From Thermocrispum municipale DSM 44069 (GTDB lineage: Bacteria; Actinomycetota; Actinomycetes; Mycobacteriales; Pseudonocardiaceae): a stretch of 64,000 bases of DNA. The stretch spans positions 534,115-598,114 of the forward strand of contig NZ_KE386593.1 of assembly GCF_000427825.1 (NCBI RefSeq), written 5' to 3'. Positions 38,257 through 46,639 of this stretch are shown here, piece after piece. The stretch's first letter is position 1. Each line of letters begins with the position of its first letter. Both the position numbers and the translations under genes were made by a program. The notes beneath the pieces were generated by a model. That model saw only the letters and a program-made list of their open reading frames with translations, was not told the origin of the DNA and did not search any database.

Positions 38257-38906
38257 CGCCTGCTCACCCGTTCTGCCAGGTCGGGAAGGTTCTGCGCGGA
38301 GGTCAGCAGGAACTCGTGGCACAGGTCGATCAGCCCGTCCCGGTCGAGATCCAGCCCGCCGTCCAGCCAGACCAGGATCATTTCGGCCACCCCGCCGGTG
38401 AACAACAGCGCGAACGCCTGCCGCACCGTCTCGCTGTCCGGCGGCATGTCGAGCAGGGTGGCGGCCTGCTCGGCGACCACGTCGGAAATGGTGCGCATGG
38501 CCCGGAAGCGCAGCCGCATGAGCGTCTCGCTGGCGTGCGCCTCGGCGAACACGAAGCGGGCCCGGCGCGGGTCCTCGGTGAACGCCGTGATGATCGTGGC
38601 CACCCCCGCGCGCGATTTCGCGGCCAGGTCGTCCGGTGCCTCGGCGACCGCGCGCAGCGTCCGCTGCAGCGCCTCGTCGACCAGCTCGGCGTGCACGGCG
38701 GCAGCGAGTTCGTCCAGGTCGGCGAAGCTTTCGTAGAAGAATCGCGGGCCCACCCGTGCCTGTTCGCACACGCCGCGCAGGGTGGTGTTCGCCCAGCCCT
38801 GAGTGCCGATGATCTCCAGCGCCGCATCCATCAGGCGGCGTCTGCGTTGCGCCCGCCGTTCCTCGGCGGTTGCGCCGCGATACATCCCCGTCGCCGCTCT
38901 GGTCAC
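38253..38906 (-). CDS. TetR-family transcriptional repressor
   Basis: 217-residue TetR protein: N-terminal HTH (about 20-65, LMDAALEIIGTQGWANTTLR, GVCEQARVGPRFFYESF) and an all-helical ligand-binding domain. GTG 38906. Co-translated with a methyltransferase and divergent from a CYP136-like P450 across a 98-bp promoter region with a palindrome, so it very probably represses both directions. The same TetR-cyp136 divergent arrangement is what I recall in M. tuberculosis. Confidence 0.88.
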   Translation of the reverse strand: MTRAATGMYRGATAEERRAQRRRRLMDAALEIIGTQGWANTTLRGVCEQARVGPRFFYESFADLDELAAAVHAELVDEALQRTLRAVAEAPDDLAAKSRAGVATIITAFTEDPRRARFVFAEAHASETLMRLRFRAMRTISDVVAEQAATLLDMPPDSETVRQAFALLFTGGVAEMILVWLDGGLDLDRDGLIDLCHEFLLTSAQNLPDLAERVSRR

Positions 38907-38945
38907 TTCGCCGAGTCTGCCACACGGGCGATATTAGGAAACGCG

Positions 38946-38959
38946 TGTTTACGGAAACA
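38946..38959. promoter_or_regulatory. Palindromic operator between TetR and P450 genes
   Basis: TGTTT-ACGG-AAACA is a perfect inverted repeat in the divergent promoter, inside a larger imperfect one (GGAAACG at 38937 and CGTTTTCC at 38961). The spacing and position, 40 bp before TetR and 46 bp before the P450 start, fit a TetR dimer site. Confidence 0.7.
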
Positions 38960-39004
38960 TCGTTTTCCGCTATGGTCCTGATCACGCCTGGTGTGGGAGG
39001 GCCG

Positions 39005-40450
39005 ATGACATCCATGCTCACGTCCACGGTGAAGTCGACGGTGGTGCGGCGGTTCCAGACGACGGTCGCCGCGGCCGCTCAGCGGGTGCCCGCTCCGGTG
39101 CGGCCGCTGGCCACGCCGCCACCCGGCAGCGGGCTGGAGCCCGTGCTCGGTGACTACGGTCCGCCGATCCTGGGACATTCGCTGACGGTGACCACCGACT
39201 TACTGGGGTTCGCCCGCGAGCGGTACCGGCGGTACGGGCCGGTGCAGTGGGCAGGCGGGTTCGGCACCCGGATGGTGATCGTGCTGGGCCCCGAATCGAT
39301 CGGTCGGGTGTTGGTCAACCGGGACAAGGCGTTCGCCAACGGCCCGGGGTGGGAGTACTTCATCGGACCGTTCTTCCACCGTGGCGTCATGCTGCTGGAC
39401 TTCGAGGAGCACCACCAGCACCGGCGCATCCTGCAGGAGGCCTTCACGCGCGACCGGCTGCTCGGCTACCTGGCGGCGATGAACCCGGCGATCCGCCGTG
39501 GCCTGGCGCGCTGGCGGCCGCGTGGCCGGTTCGGCGTGTACGACGCGCTCAAGCAGCTCACCCTGGACATCGCCACCGAGGTCTTCGTGGGTGATCACCT
39601 CGGTCCGGAGGCGGACCGGCTGAACGAGGCGTTCGTGGACACCGTGCGGGCCGGGCAGGCATTGGTGCGCGCCGACGTCCCCGGCGGGATCTGGCGGCGC
39701 GGACTGCGTGGTCGGCGGGAGTTGGAGCGGTACTTCGCCGAGCGCATCCCGGCCAAGCGCGCGGGCGACGGGCAGGACCTGTTCAGCGTGCTGTGCCGGG
39801 CCGAGACGGACGACGGGCAGCGGTTCACCGACGTCGACGTGGTCAACCACATGATCTTCGTGTTGATGGCGGCACACGACACCAGCACGATCACCGCCGC
39901 GATGATGGCCTACTACCTGGGCAAGTACCCCGAATGGCAGGAGCGGGCCAGGGCCGAGTCGATGGCGCTGGGCACCGACGAGATCAGCTATGCCGATCTG
40001 GACCGGCTGCCCGCGCTGGACCTGGTGATGAAGGAATCGTTGCGGATGTCCGCGCCGGTCGGTGTGCTGATGCGCCGGGCGATCCGGGACACCGAGCTGG
40101 AGGGCCGCTACATCCCGGCAGGCGCCCGCGTGGTGCTGGGCGTGTACCCGACGCAGCGGATGGAGCCGTGGTGGTCCGACCCGGACGTGTTCGACCCGGA
40201 GCGGTTCGCCGAGCACCGGCGGGAGGACAAGTCGCACCGGTTCGCGTGGATGCCGTTCGGCGGCGGCGTGCACAAGTGCATCGGCATGCACTTCGGGATC
40301 ATGGAGGTCAAGGCGATCATGCACCAGATGCTGCTGCGGTTCGCCTGGTCGGTTCCCGAGGGCTACGAGCCACCGTTGACCTACGGCACCGGACCGATCC
40401 CGGCGGACGGGCTGCCGCTGCGGGTGCGGCCGATCCGAGCCACCACGTAG
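39005..40450 (+). CDS. Cytochrome P450, CYP136-like
   Basis: 481-residue haem monooxygenase. The I-helix oxygen motif is AAHDTST, the K-helix ExxR is ESLR, and the haem loop is FGGGVHKCIG with the thiolate Cys. The N-terminus has PPPGSGL and GPPILGH, and IGPFFHRGVMLLDFEEHHQH is a block I recall from CYP136. ATG 39005 follows GGGAGGG; the upstream frame spans the operator. The substrate of CYP136 homologues is not established; a sterol or lipid is a guess. No ferredoxin partner is nearby. Its last 70 bp overlap the convergent nucleotidyltransferase gene. Confidence 0.92.
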   Translation: MTSMLTSTVKSTVVRRFQTTVAAAAQRVPAPVRPLATPPPGSGLEPVLGDYGPPILGHSLTVTTDLLGFARERYRRYGPVQWAGGFGTRMVIVLGPESIGRVLVNRDKAFANGPGWEYFIGPFFHRGVMLLDFEEHHQHRRILQEAFTRDRLLGYLAAMNPAIRRGLARWRPRGRFGVYDALKQLTLDIATEVFVGDHLGPEADRLNEAFVDTVRAGQALVRADVPGGIWRRGLRGRRELERYFAERIPAKRAGDGQDLFSVLCRAETDDGQRFTDVDVVNHMIFVLMAAHDTSTITAAMMAYYLGKYPEWQERARAESMALGTDEISYADLDRLPALDLVMKESLRMSAPVGVLMRRAIRDTELEGRYIPAGARVVLGVYPTQRMEPWWSDPDVFDPERFAEHRREDKSHRFAWMPFGGGVHKCIGMHFGIMEVKAIMHQMLLRFAWSVPEGYEPPLTYGTGPIPADGLPLRVRPIRATT

Positions 40451-41160
40451 TCAGCGCACGGCCGCGCATCGGCGAACAGCCGCTCCGGCCATCGCTCGTC
40501 GGCGTAACTGGTGGTGCGGTACAGCTCCACCGCGTGCCGCATGACGGGTCGGAGTTCCTTGGGCAGCTGCGAGAGCGCCCATTCGGCGGCCTCGTCCTTG
40601 GCCAGCAGGCGCCCGGTGGCGACGGTTGCCCAGATGCGGGCCAGGGTGAGCAGCACGTTGCGGGTGTCGGATTCCAGCTCGTCGAGCAGCTCGGGGATGC
40701 CGCCCACACTCGCGGCGATCAGGTCACGTTGCGGGACCGCGGGCAGCACGTCGGTGGGCGGCGGGCCGAAGACGGCTCGGCCCGCACGCGCCTGAGCGAT
40801 CTGCACGGCGAGGTCCGGCCACGGGTGCGGAGGCAGTGGGCCTTGCTGCTCGAGTTGCTCGCGCAGCCACTCGCCGTAGACGAAGTCCACCGTCGGCGGG
40901 TAGTGCCAACCGGCCCGGACGACGACCGCGAGGTCGACCGGGCGCAGGCCGCTGTCGAGGCCGGAGATCCGCAGCAGGCCGTCGAGCAGCTGCTGGCGTT
41001 GTGGCCGGTGCAGGCTGTGTTCGGCCAGCAGGAGCAGGTCGATGTCGCTGGCGGGACGCAGGCTCGACGCCGTGGCCGAGCCGTGCAGGTAGAGGCCGAC
41101 GGCGTCGTCGCCGACGGTCGTGGTGATCAGTCGTGTGAGCGCGTCGAGCTGGTCATCCAC
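40381..41160 (-). CDS. Aminoglycoside adenylyltransferase-like nucleotidyltransferase
   Basis: 259 residues. The N-terminus has the nucleotidyltransferase motif LHGSATASSLRPASDIDLLLL (GSx10DxD), and the C-terminal helical domain resembles DUF4111 of AadA-type ANT(3'')/ANT(9) enzymes (AKDEAAEWALSQLP). Could adenylylate an aminoglycoside such as streptomycin or spectinomycin, but the family also includes non-resistance members, and no resistance gene neighbours it. Overlaps the P450 3' end by 70 bp and dusB by eight bases. Confidence 0.8.
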   Translation of the reverse strand: MDDQLDALTRLITTTVGDDAVGLYLHGSATASSLRPASDIDLLLLAEHSLHRPQRQQLLDGLLRISGLDSGLRPVDLAVVVRAGWHYPPTVDFVYGEWLREQLEQQGPLPPHPWPDLAVQIAQARAGRAVFGPPPTDVLPAVPQRDLIAASVGGIPELLDELESDTRNVLLTLARIWATVATGRLLAKDEAAEWALSQLPKELRPVMRHAVELYRTTSYADERWPERLFADARPCADYVVARIGRTRSGSPSAGIGPVP

Positions 41161-42286
41161 CGGAGTGCATCATATCCGCGCCCTCGGGCACGCTCGCATC
41201 GTCCGGGTCGTCCAGCCATCCGTGCGGGAGCGTGACCTTGCCCGGGGAACCCTGGCGACCGCGCGGACCGGTCGCCGCTTCCGGGAACGGCGCGTCGTGG
41301 TCCAGCTGGGCGAGGAGCTCTTCCAGCTCCGCCAGGCTGCTGATCATCGCGAACTTGCGGCGCAGCTCGGAGCCGACCGGGAAGCCCATGAAGTACCAGG
41401 CCATGTGTTTGCGCAGGTCCCGCATGGCCTTGTCGTGGCCGTCGTGCTCGACGAGCAGCTCGGCGTGCCTGCGCAGCACCTTGGCGACCTCGCCCAGATT
41501 CGGTCCCGGCGGGATCGGGCGGCCGGCGAACGCGGCCTCCAGCTCACCGAACAGCCACGGCCTGCCGAGGCAGCCCCGGCCGACCACCACACCGTCGCAT
41601 CCGGTCTGCTCGACCATGCGCAGCGCGTCGTCCGCGGTGAAGATGTCGCCGTTGCCCAGCACCGGGATGGTGGTGACCGCTTCCTTCAGCTCCGCGATGC
41701 GCGACCAGTCGGCCTGGCCGGAGTAGCGCTGGGCCGCCGTGCGCGCGTGCAGGGCGACGGCAGCAGCGCCTTCCTGCTCGGCGATCCGGCCCGCGTCCAG
41801 GAACGTGTGGTGGTCATCGTCGATGCCGACGCGGAACTTGACGGTGAACGGGGCGCCGTACGGTTCGGCCGCGGCGACGGAAGCGGCCACGATCTGGCCG
41901 AACAGTTTGCGCTTGTACGGCAACGCCGCGCCGCCGCCCTTGCGGGTCACCTTCGCCACCGGGCAGCCGAAGTTCGCGTCGATGTGGTCGGCAAGACCCT
42001 CGCCCAGCACGATCTTGACCGCTTCCGCCATGGTGGCCGGGTCGACGCCGTAGAGCTGCATCGACCGCGGGTACTCCCCCGGAGCGAAGCTCATCATGTG
42101 CAGCGTGCCGGGGTGGCGTTCCACGACCGCGCGGGCAGTGATCATCTCGCAGACGTACAGGCCCGCACCGTACTCGCGGCACAGCTGCCGGAACGCCCGG
42201 TTGGTGATGCCCGCCATCGGGGCGAGCACGACCGGCGGATCGACGGTGAACTTGCCGATCCGCAGCGGCTGGGCTGATGCAGGCAC
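41153..42286 (-). CDS. dusB: tRNA-dihydrouridine synthase (DusB family)
   Basis: 377-residue FMN-dependent enzyme reducing uridine to dihydrouridine in tRNA D-loops. FMN barrel motifs are VLAPMAGITNRAFR, ANFGCPVAKVTRKGGGA with catalytic Cys, KFRVGIDD, HARTAAQRYSG, NGDI and VVVGRGCLGRPW; the C-terminal RNA-recognition helices end in KHMAWYFMGFPVG. GTG 42286 lies directly after GGAGG, an unusually short spacing; earlier in-frame codons lie in a repeat array, so the start is uncertain. The position near phoU and LCP resembles what I recall for Rv0821c-Rv0823c. Confidence 0.93.
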   Translation of the reverse strand: MPASAQPLRIGKFTVDPPVVLAPMAGITNRAFRQLCREYGAGLYVCEMITARAVVERHPGTLHMMSFAPGEYPRSMQLYGVDPATMAEAVKIVLGEGLADHIDANFGCPVAKVTRKGGGAALPYKRKLFGQIVAASVAAAEPYGAPFTVKFRVGIDDDHHTFLDAGRIAEQEGAAAVALHARTAAQRYSGQADWSRIAELKEAVTTIPVLGNGDIFTADDALRMVEQTGCDGVVVGRGCLGRPWLFGELEAAFAGRPIPPGPNLGEVAKVLRRHAELLVEHDGHDKAMRDLRKHMAWYFMGFPVGSELRRKFAMISSLAELEELLAQLDHDAPFPEAATGPRGRQGSPGKVTLPHGWLDDPDDASVPEGADMMHSGG

Positions 42287-42337
42287 ATCCTCCAGGTTAA
42301 CCGGGCTGATGTGCGGGCTCGTCGCCCACTGCGACGG

Positions 42338-42477
42338 CGGCCACGCGGGCGCGTGCCGGCAGCGGCAGCCATGCGGGCGCGTGTCGGCGACAGGGGCGGC
42401 CTGTCGGGCACTTGTCGGCAGGGACAGCCACACGGGCCCGTGTCGGCAGGGCGGCCACGCGGGCGCGTGCCGGAAGG
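42338..42477. repeat. Five-copy palindromic tandem repeat, about 26-32 bp
   Basis: Units begin at about 42338, 42363, 42395, 42425 and 42451. The core is CACGCGGGCGCGTG, itself an inverted repeat; other copies read CATGCGGGCGCGTG and ACACGGGCCCGTGT, the latter differing at several bases yet still palindromic, so pairing is kept. It lies in the 406-bp gap between divergent dusB and DUF6328 genes. The remainder of the gap (42478-42692) shows no gene. Confidence 0.82.
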
Positions 42478-42692
42478 CGCAAGCCGGGATTCCGCGTACG
42501 GCCGACATCCATGCCGCTCGGCTGTGCCGCCACGGACGGCCGCACGGCACCGGCGGCGGTGAGCCCGAGCCGGCAGCGGGTCGCCGCGCGGCTGCCCGGG
42601 GCCGGAGGTGTCCGACCGCGACCGCGCACCGCCGCTGCCTGCGCCGTCCGCGCCAGGTTTTGCACTAGCACGAACAGGTGAATCATGGAGGC

Positions 42693-43178
42693 ATGACGGA
42701 GCAGCGGGAAACCGAGCAACAGCGGCTGACCCGCAACGTCAACGAACTGCTGGCCGAACTGCGGGTCGCCCAGGCGGGCGTGCAGATCCTGTTCGGCTTC
42801 CTGCTCGCCGTGGTGTTCACCCCGATGTTCGCCGAGGCAGAACTCCTGGTGAAAGTGCTGCACCTGGCCGCGGTCCTGCTCGCGGTGCTCGCCACCGCGC
42901 TGCTGTCCGCCCCGGCCGCGTGGCACCGCATGCTGTTCCGCGAAGGACTGCGCCGGCAGATCCTGGCCGACGGCAACCGCGTGGTGTTGGCCGGCCTGGT
43001 CTGCCTCGCGCTCGCGGTGACCGTCACCGTGGCGTTGATCGGCTTCGTGGTGTTCGGCGTAGTGGCACTGGGTGTGCTCGCCGCGCTCACCGCGGCCTGC
43101 TTCGGCTACCTGTGGTTCGTCGCGCCGCGCAGGCTGCGCCGGATCAAGCAGGATCCTCCAGCCGGAAGCCGACCTTGA
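42693..43178 (+). CDS. DUF6328 membrane protein
   Basis: 161 residues with four predicted helices (about 32-50, 58-75, 95-117, 120-142) and a cytoplasmic N-terminus containing ELLAELRVAQAGVQILFGFL, which identifies DUF6328. ATG 42693 is the likely start (a GGAGG lies close to it); GTG 42678 is five codons earlier. Its 3' end overlaps the convergent dodecin gene by 35 bp. Function unknown. Confidence 0.82.
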   Translation: MTEQRETEQQRLTRNVNELLAELRVAQAGVQILFGFLLAVVFTPMFAEAELLVKVLHLAAVLLAVLATALLSAPAAWHRMLFREGLRRQILADGNRVVLAGLVCLALAVTVTVALIGFVVFGVVALGVLAALTAACFGYLWFVAPRRLRRIKQDPPAGSRP

Positions 43179-43359
43179 GCCCGACCTGGTAGTGGCCGAC
43201 CTCGCCGTCGACGATGTGTCCGCGGATCTCGGTGACCTCGAACCAGTCGAGCCCGCGCAGTGTCTGGGAGGCGCGGCGGACCGCACCGTTGATGGCGTCG
43301 CTGACGCTCTCGGTCGAGCTGCCGACGATCTCGGTGACGCGGTACGTGCGGTTGGTCAT
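43144..43359 (-). CDS. Dodecin (flavin-binding)
   Basis: 71-residue dodecin, a small protein that assembles into a hollow 12-mer storing or buffering FMN or CoA. The motifs YRVTEIVGSSTES, RASQTLRGLDWFEV and GHYQVGLKVGFRL match the family. ATG 43359 has AAGGAG five bases upstream. Single-gene unit, divergent from purB. Confidence 0.93.
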   Translation of the reverse strand: MTNRTYRVTEIVGSSTESVSDAINGAVRRASQTLRGLDWFEVTEIRGHIVDGEVGHYQVGLKVGFRLEDPA

Positions 43360-43460
43360 CACGACTCCTTCACTCGACGGGACTGCCCCGATTCTTCCCC
43401 GCCGTGGCGGGCGCCGCACTCGCACCCGGGGGCACGCGGCCGCCGCCGTAGGCTGTATGC

Positions 43461-44891
43461 GTGACTGACAAGCCGCAGATCCCGAACGTCCTCGCCAGCC
43501 GGTACGCGTCCGCTGAGCTGGCGGAACTGTGGTCGCCGGAGCACAAGGTCCGACTCGAGCGGGAGCTGTGGCTCGCCGTGCTGCGCGCCCAGGCCGAGCT
43601 CGGCGTGTCGGTCCCCGAGCAGGTGATCGCGGACTACCAGCGGGTCCTCGATCGGGTCGACCTGGAGTCCATCGCCGCCCGTGAGCGGGTGACCAGGCAC
43701 GACGTCAAGGCGCGCATCGAGGAGTTCAACGCGCTCGCCGGGCACGAGCACGTGCACAAGGGCATGACCTCGCGCGACCTCACCGAGAACGTCGAGCAAC
43801 TGCAACAGCGGCGGTCGCTCGAGCTACTGCGGGACCGCACGGTTGCCGTGCTGGCGCGGTTGGCGCAGCTGGCCGCCGAGCACGCCACGCTGGTGATGGC
43901 CGGGCGCTCGCACAACGTCGCGGCGCAGGCCACCACGCTGGGCAAGCGTTTCGCGTCGGCCGCTGACGAGCTGCTGGTCGCCTTCGAACGCCTGGAAGGC
44001 CTGCTGCAGCGCTACCCGCTGCGCGGCATCAAAGGCCCGGTCGGCACCGCACAGGACATGCTCGACCTGCTCGGCTCCCAGGAAGCGGTCGAGCGACTCG
44101 AGCAGGTCGTCGCCCAGCACCTCGGGTTCGAGCGCGTGCTGACCTCGGTCGGGCAGGTCTACCCCCGCTCACTGGACTACGACGTCGTCACGACCGTGGT
44201 GCAGCTGGCCGCCGGCCCGTCCAGCCTGGCCACCACGATCCGGCTGATGGCGGGCAACGAGCTGGTCACCGAAGGCTTCCAGCCCGGACAGGTGGGCTCG
44301 AGCGCGATGCCGCACAAGATGAACACCCGCTCGTGCGAGCGCATCAACGGGCTGGCCGTCGTGTTGCGCGGCTACGCCTCCATGGCCGGAGAGCTGGCCG
44401 GCCAGCAGTGGAACGAGGGCGACGTGTCCGACTCGGTCGTCCGCCGGGTCGCGTTGCCCGACACGTTCTTCGCCGCCGACGGCCTGCTGGAGACGTTCTT
44501 GACCGTGCTGGCGGAGTTCGGTGCCTTCCCCGCGGTCGTCGAGCGGGAGCTGAACCGGTACCTGCCGTTCCTGGCCACCACCAAGGTGCTGATGGCCGCC
44601 GTGCGGGCCGGGGTCGGCCGGGAGGCCGCGCACGAGGCGATCAAGAAGCATGCGGTGGCCGCCGCGCTGGCCATGCGCGAGCAGGGCGTCGCAGAGAACG
44701 ATTTGCTCGACCGGCTCGCGGCCGACGAGACGCTGCCGCTGGACCGAGCCGACCTGGAGTCCTTGCTGGCAGAGCCACTGTCATTCACCGGACTGGCTTC
44801 CGCGCAGGTGGACGCGGTCGTGCAGCGCGTGGACGAGATCGTGAAGCGGTACCCGGAAGCAGCGGGGTACACGCCTGCGCCGATTCTGTAG
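43461..44891 (+). CDS. purB: Adenylosuccinate lyase
   Basis: Cleaves SAICAR to AICAR and adenylosuccinate to AMP in purine synthesis. 476 residues of the fumarase/aspartase superfamily with the signature GSSAMPHKMN near residue 282 (catalytic Ser in the flexible loop) and the HEHVHKGMTSRD His motif near 94. GTG 43461. Downstream MOSC gene follows at 18 bases. purA, purS, purQ and purL are in the same window. Confidence 0.97.
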   Translation: MTDKPQIPNVLASRYASAELAELWSPEHKVRLERELWLAVLRAQAELGVSVPEQVIADYQRVLDRVDLESIAARERVTRHDVKARIEEFNALAGHEHVHKGMTSRDLTENVEQLQQRRSLELLRDRTVAVLARLAQLAAEHATLVMAGRSHNVAAQATTLGKRFASAADELLVAFERLEGLLQRYPLRGIKGPVGTAQDMLDLLGSQEAVERLEQVVAQHLGFERVLTSVGQVYPRSLDYDVVTTVVQLAAGPSSLATTIRLMAGNELVTEGFQPGQVGSSAMPHKMNTRSCERINGLAVVLRGYASMAGELAGQQWNEGDVSDSVVRRVALPDTFFAADGLLETFLTVLAEFGAFPAVVERELNRYLPFLATTKVLMAAVRAGVGREAAHEAIKKHAVAAALAMREQGVAENDLLDRLAADETLPLDRADLESLLAEPLSFTGLASAQVDAVVQRVDEIVKRYPEAAGYTPAPIL

Positions 44892-44909
44892 TGGCTTTAG
44901 AGTCCCCGC

Positions 44910-45746
44910 ATGCCCGTCCCGGTCGTCGCTTCGCTGCACTGCTACCCGGTCAAGTCGTGCCGCGGGATCACCCTGTCCGCCGCGGAGCTGCTGCCCGCCG
45001 GCGTGCGGCACGATCGCACGTTCGCGCTGGTGGACGAGCACGGCCGGGTCTTGACCCAGCGCGAGTACCCGGCGTTGGCCGCGGTCGCGGTGAGCTTGCC
45101 GGACGAGGTGCTGGAGGTGAGCACGCCGCAGCACGGGTCGTTGAAGATCGACATCCAGCTGGACGGCAAACGTCATCCCATCGCGGTGTTCCGGTACAGC
45201 GGCGAGGGTGTGGACCAAGGTGACGACGCCGCGACGTGGTTCAGCGACTACCTGAGCACCCCGTGTCGCCTGGTGCGCGTCACGCCGGAGCACGAGCGCG
45301 TGGCCACCGGGGAGACCCCGGGGACGGCAGGGTTCGCCGACGGACAGGCGTTGGCCGTGGCCTCCACGACGTCGTTGGGCGACCTCAACGCGCGCATCGT
45401 GGCACGCGGCGGAGAACCGGTGCCGATGGACCGCTTCCGGCCGAACATCGTGGTGGATTCGTGGCCGGAGCCGTTCTGCGAGGACCGCGTGCGGAGGATG
45501 ACGGTCGGCGGTGCGGAGCTCGGTTACGCCAAGCGGGACACCCGGTGTGCGATCACGCTGGTCGATCAGGCGACCGGGATTCGGCGCGGGTCCGAGCCGA
45601 TCCGGACGTTGTCCAGCTACCGGCGCGATCCGGAGAACGGCCGGGTGGCCTTCGCGGTGAAGTTCAACGTCGTGCAGCCCGGAAGCATCGCGGTCGGGGA
45701 TCGCGTGGACGTGCTCACCTGGGGGCCGGGGCTCACTCCGAGCTGA
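44910..45746 (+). CDS. MOSC-domain protein
   Basis: 278-residue protein with MOSC N-terminal barrel (LHCYPVKSCRGI, RHDRTFALVD, LTQREYPALA) and MOSC domain (MDRFRPNIVV, and CAITLVDQATG with the cysteine that would bind molybdenum). Resembles YcbX/mARC proteins that reduce N-hydroxylated compounds with a molybdenum cofactor. ATG 44910. Transcribed after purB. The electron donor domain is absent, so a separate partner is needed. Confidence 0.9.
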   Translation: MPVPVVASLHCYPVKSCRGITLSAAELLPAGVRHDRTFALVDEHGRVLTQREYPALAAVAVSLPDEVLEVSTPQHGSLKIDIQLDGKRHPIAVFRYSGEGVDQGDDAATWFSDYLSTPCRLVRVTPEHERVATGETPGTAGFADGQALAVASTTSLGDLNARIVARGGEPVPMDRFRPNIVVDSWPEPFCEDRVRRMTVGGAELGYAKRDTRCAITLVDQATGIRRGSEPIRTLSSYRRDPENGRVAFAVKFNVVQPGSIAVGDRVDVLTWGPGLTPS

Positions 45747-46527
45747 TCGTCACCTGCTCGTCACCGGTCAAGCCCAGGCGTTGGGCGGCCGACCCGCCGT
45801 TGACCGCGATGGCCGCCAGCCCTGCCGAGTCGCTCAGCACCACCAGCTCGTCCTCGTCGACATCGGCGAACGTCCGGCCGACCACTCCGGTGAACTGCCG
45901 CTGCACGACGACCGTCATGCCCTGCGTCAGCCCGGCTTCCCGCAGGCTCGAAGCGGGCGCGGTCAACTGCACGTTGCCGAAATGGTCGATGGTGGCCACG
46001 CTCGCGACGACCTCCCCGGGGCGCACGGACGGGGCGGGCGTCGGCAGTCGATGAAGCTGTTCGATCGGGATGGACGGGCCGAACTCGGTGGGGTCGACGC
46101 CTGCGGCCAGGTGGGCGGCGGCCGGGGCGAAGACGTCCCGCCCGTGGAACGTCGCGGACACCGGATGCAGCTGGAGCTCCGGTGAAGACAGCTCGACGGC
46201 GTGCTGGGCGCCGCCCAGTGCCTCGGCCGCGGGCAGCAGAAGCCCGTTGTCCGGCCCGATGAGAACCCCGGAGGCCGCGAAGAGTGCGATGCCGCGCCGG
46301 GCAGTGCCGACGCCGGGGTCGACCACCGCGAGATGCACCGCAGGCGGCAGGTATCCGACCGACTGGGCCAGGACGAAGGCTCCGTGCCGGATGTTGCCGG
46401 GCGGTACGCCGTGCGTGATGTCGATGACGCGGCAGCGCGGGGCGATGCGGGCGATCACCCCGTGGCACACCCCGACGAAGGGGTCACGCAAGCCGTAGTC
46501 GGAGGTGAACGAGATCCACTCGTACAT
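45733..46527 (-). CDS. S-adenosyl-L-methionine hydrolase (SAM hydroxide adenosyltransferase, DUF62)
   Basis: 264 residues. Catalyses SAM plus water to adenosine and methionine, and belongs to the fluorinase/chlorinase fold family. Motifs: FTSDYGLRDPFVGVCHGVI near the start, DITHGVPPGN, VDPGVGT, IGPDNGLL, FHGRDVFAP and DHFGNVQL. The hydrolase-type residues are present rather than the fluorinase loop. ATG 46527. Convergent with the MOSC gene (14-bp overlap) and divergent from a TauE-type permease. Confidence 0.9.
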   Translation of the reverse strand: MYEWISFTSDYGLRDPFVGVCHGVIARIAPRCRVIDITHGVPPGNIRHGAFVLAQSVGYLPPAVHLAVVDPGVGTARRGIALFAASGVLIGPDNGLLLPAAEALGGAQHAVELSSPELQLHPVSATFHGRDVFAPAAAHLAAGVDPTEFGPSIPIEQLHRLPTPAPSVRPGEVVASVATIDHFGNVQLTAPASSLREAGLTQGMTVVVQRQFTGVVGRTFADVDEDELVVLSDSAGLAAIAVNGGSAAQRLGLTGDEQVTISSE

Positions 46528-46553
46528 GGCCGCTCCGTCGTTCGTTCAACATG

Positions 46554-46569
46554 TGGGAAGCGTTTCCAA
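46554..46569. promoter_or_regulatory. LacI-type palindrome between SAM hydrolase and TauE permease
   Basis: TGGGAAGCGTTTCCAA has near-dyad symmetry around a central CG, the layout of LacI/CcpA-family operators. It sits in the 112-bp divergent region. No LacI regulator is in the window, so the assignment is pattern-based. Confidence 0.4.
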
Positions 46570-46639
46570 ATCGTGGCCCGCCGCTCACGATCGTAGGCGA
46601 CTTGTCACGCAAGCGAGTGAACGCCGAGGAGTCGTCGTC

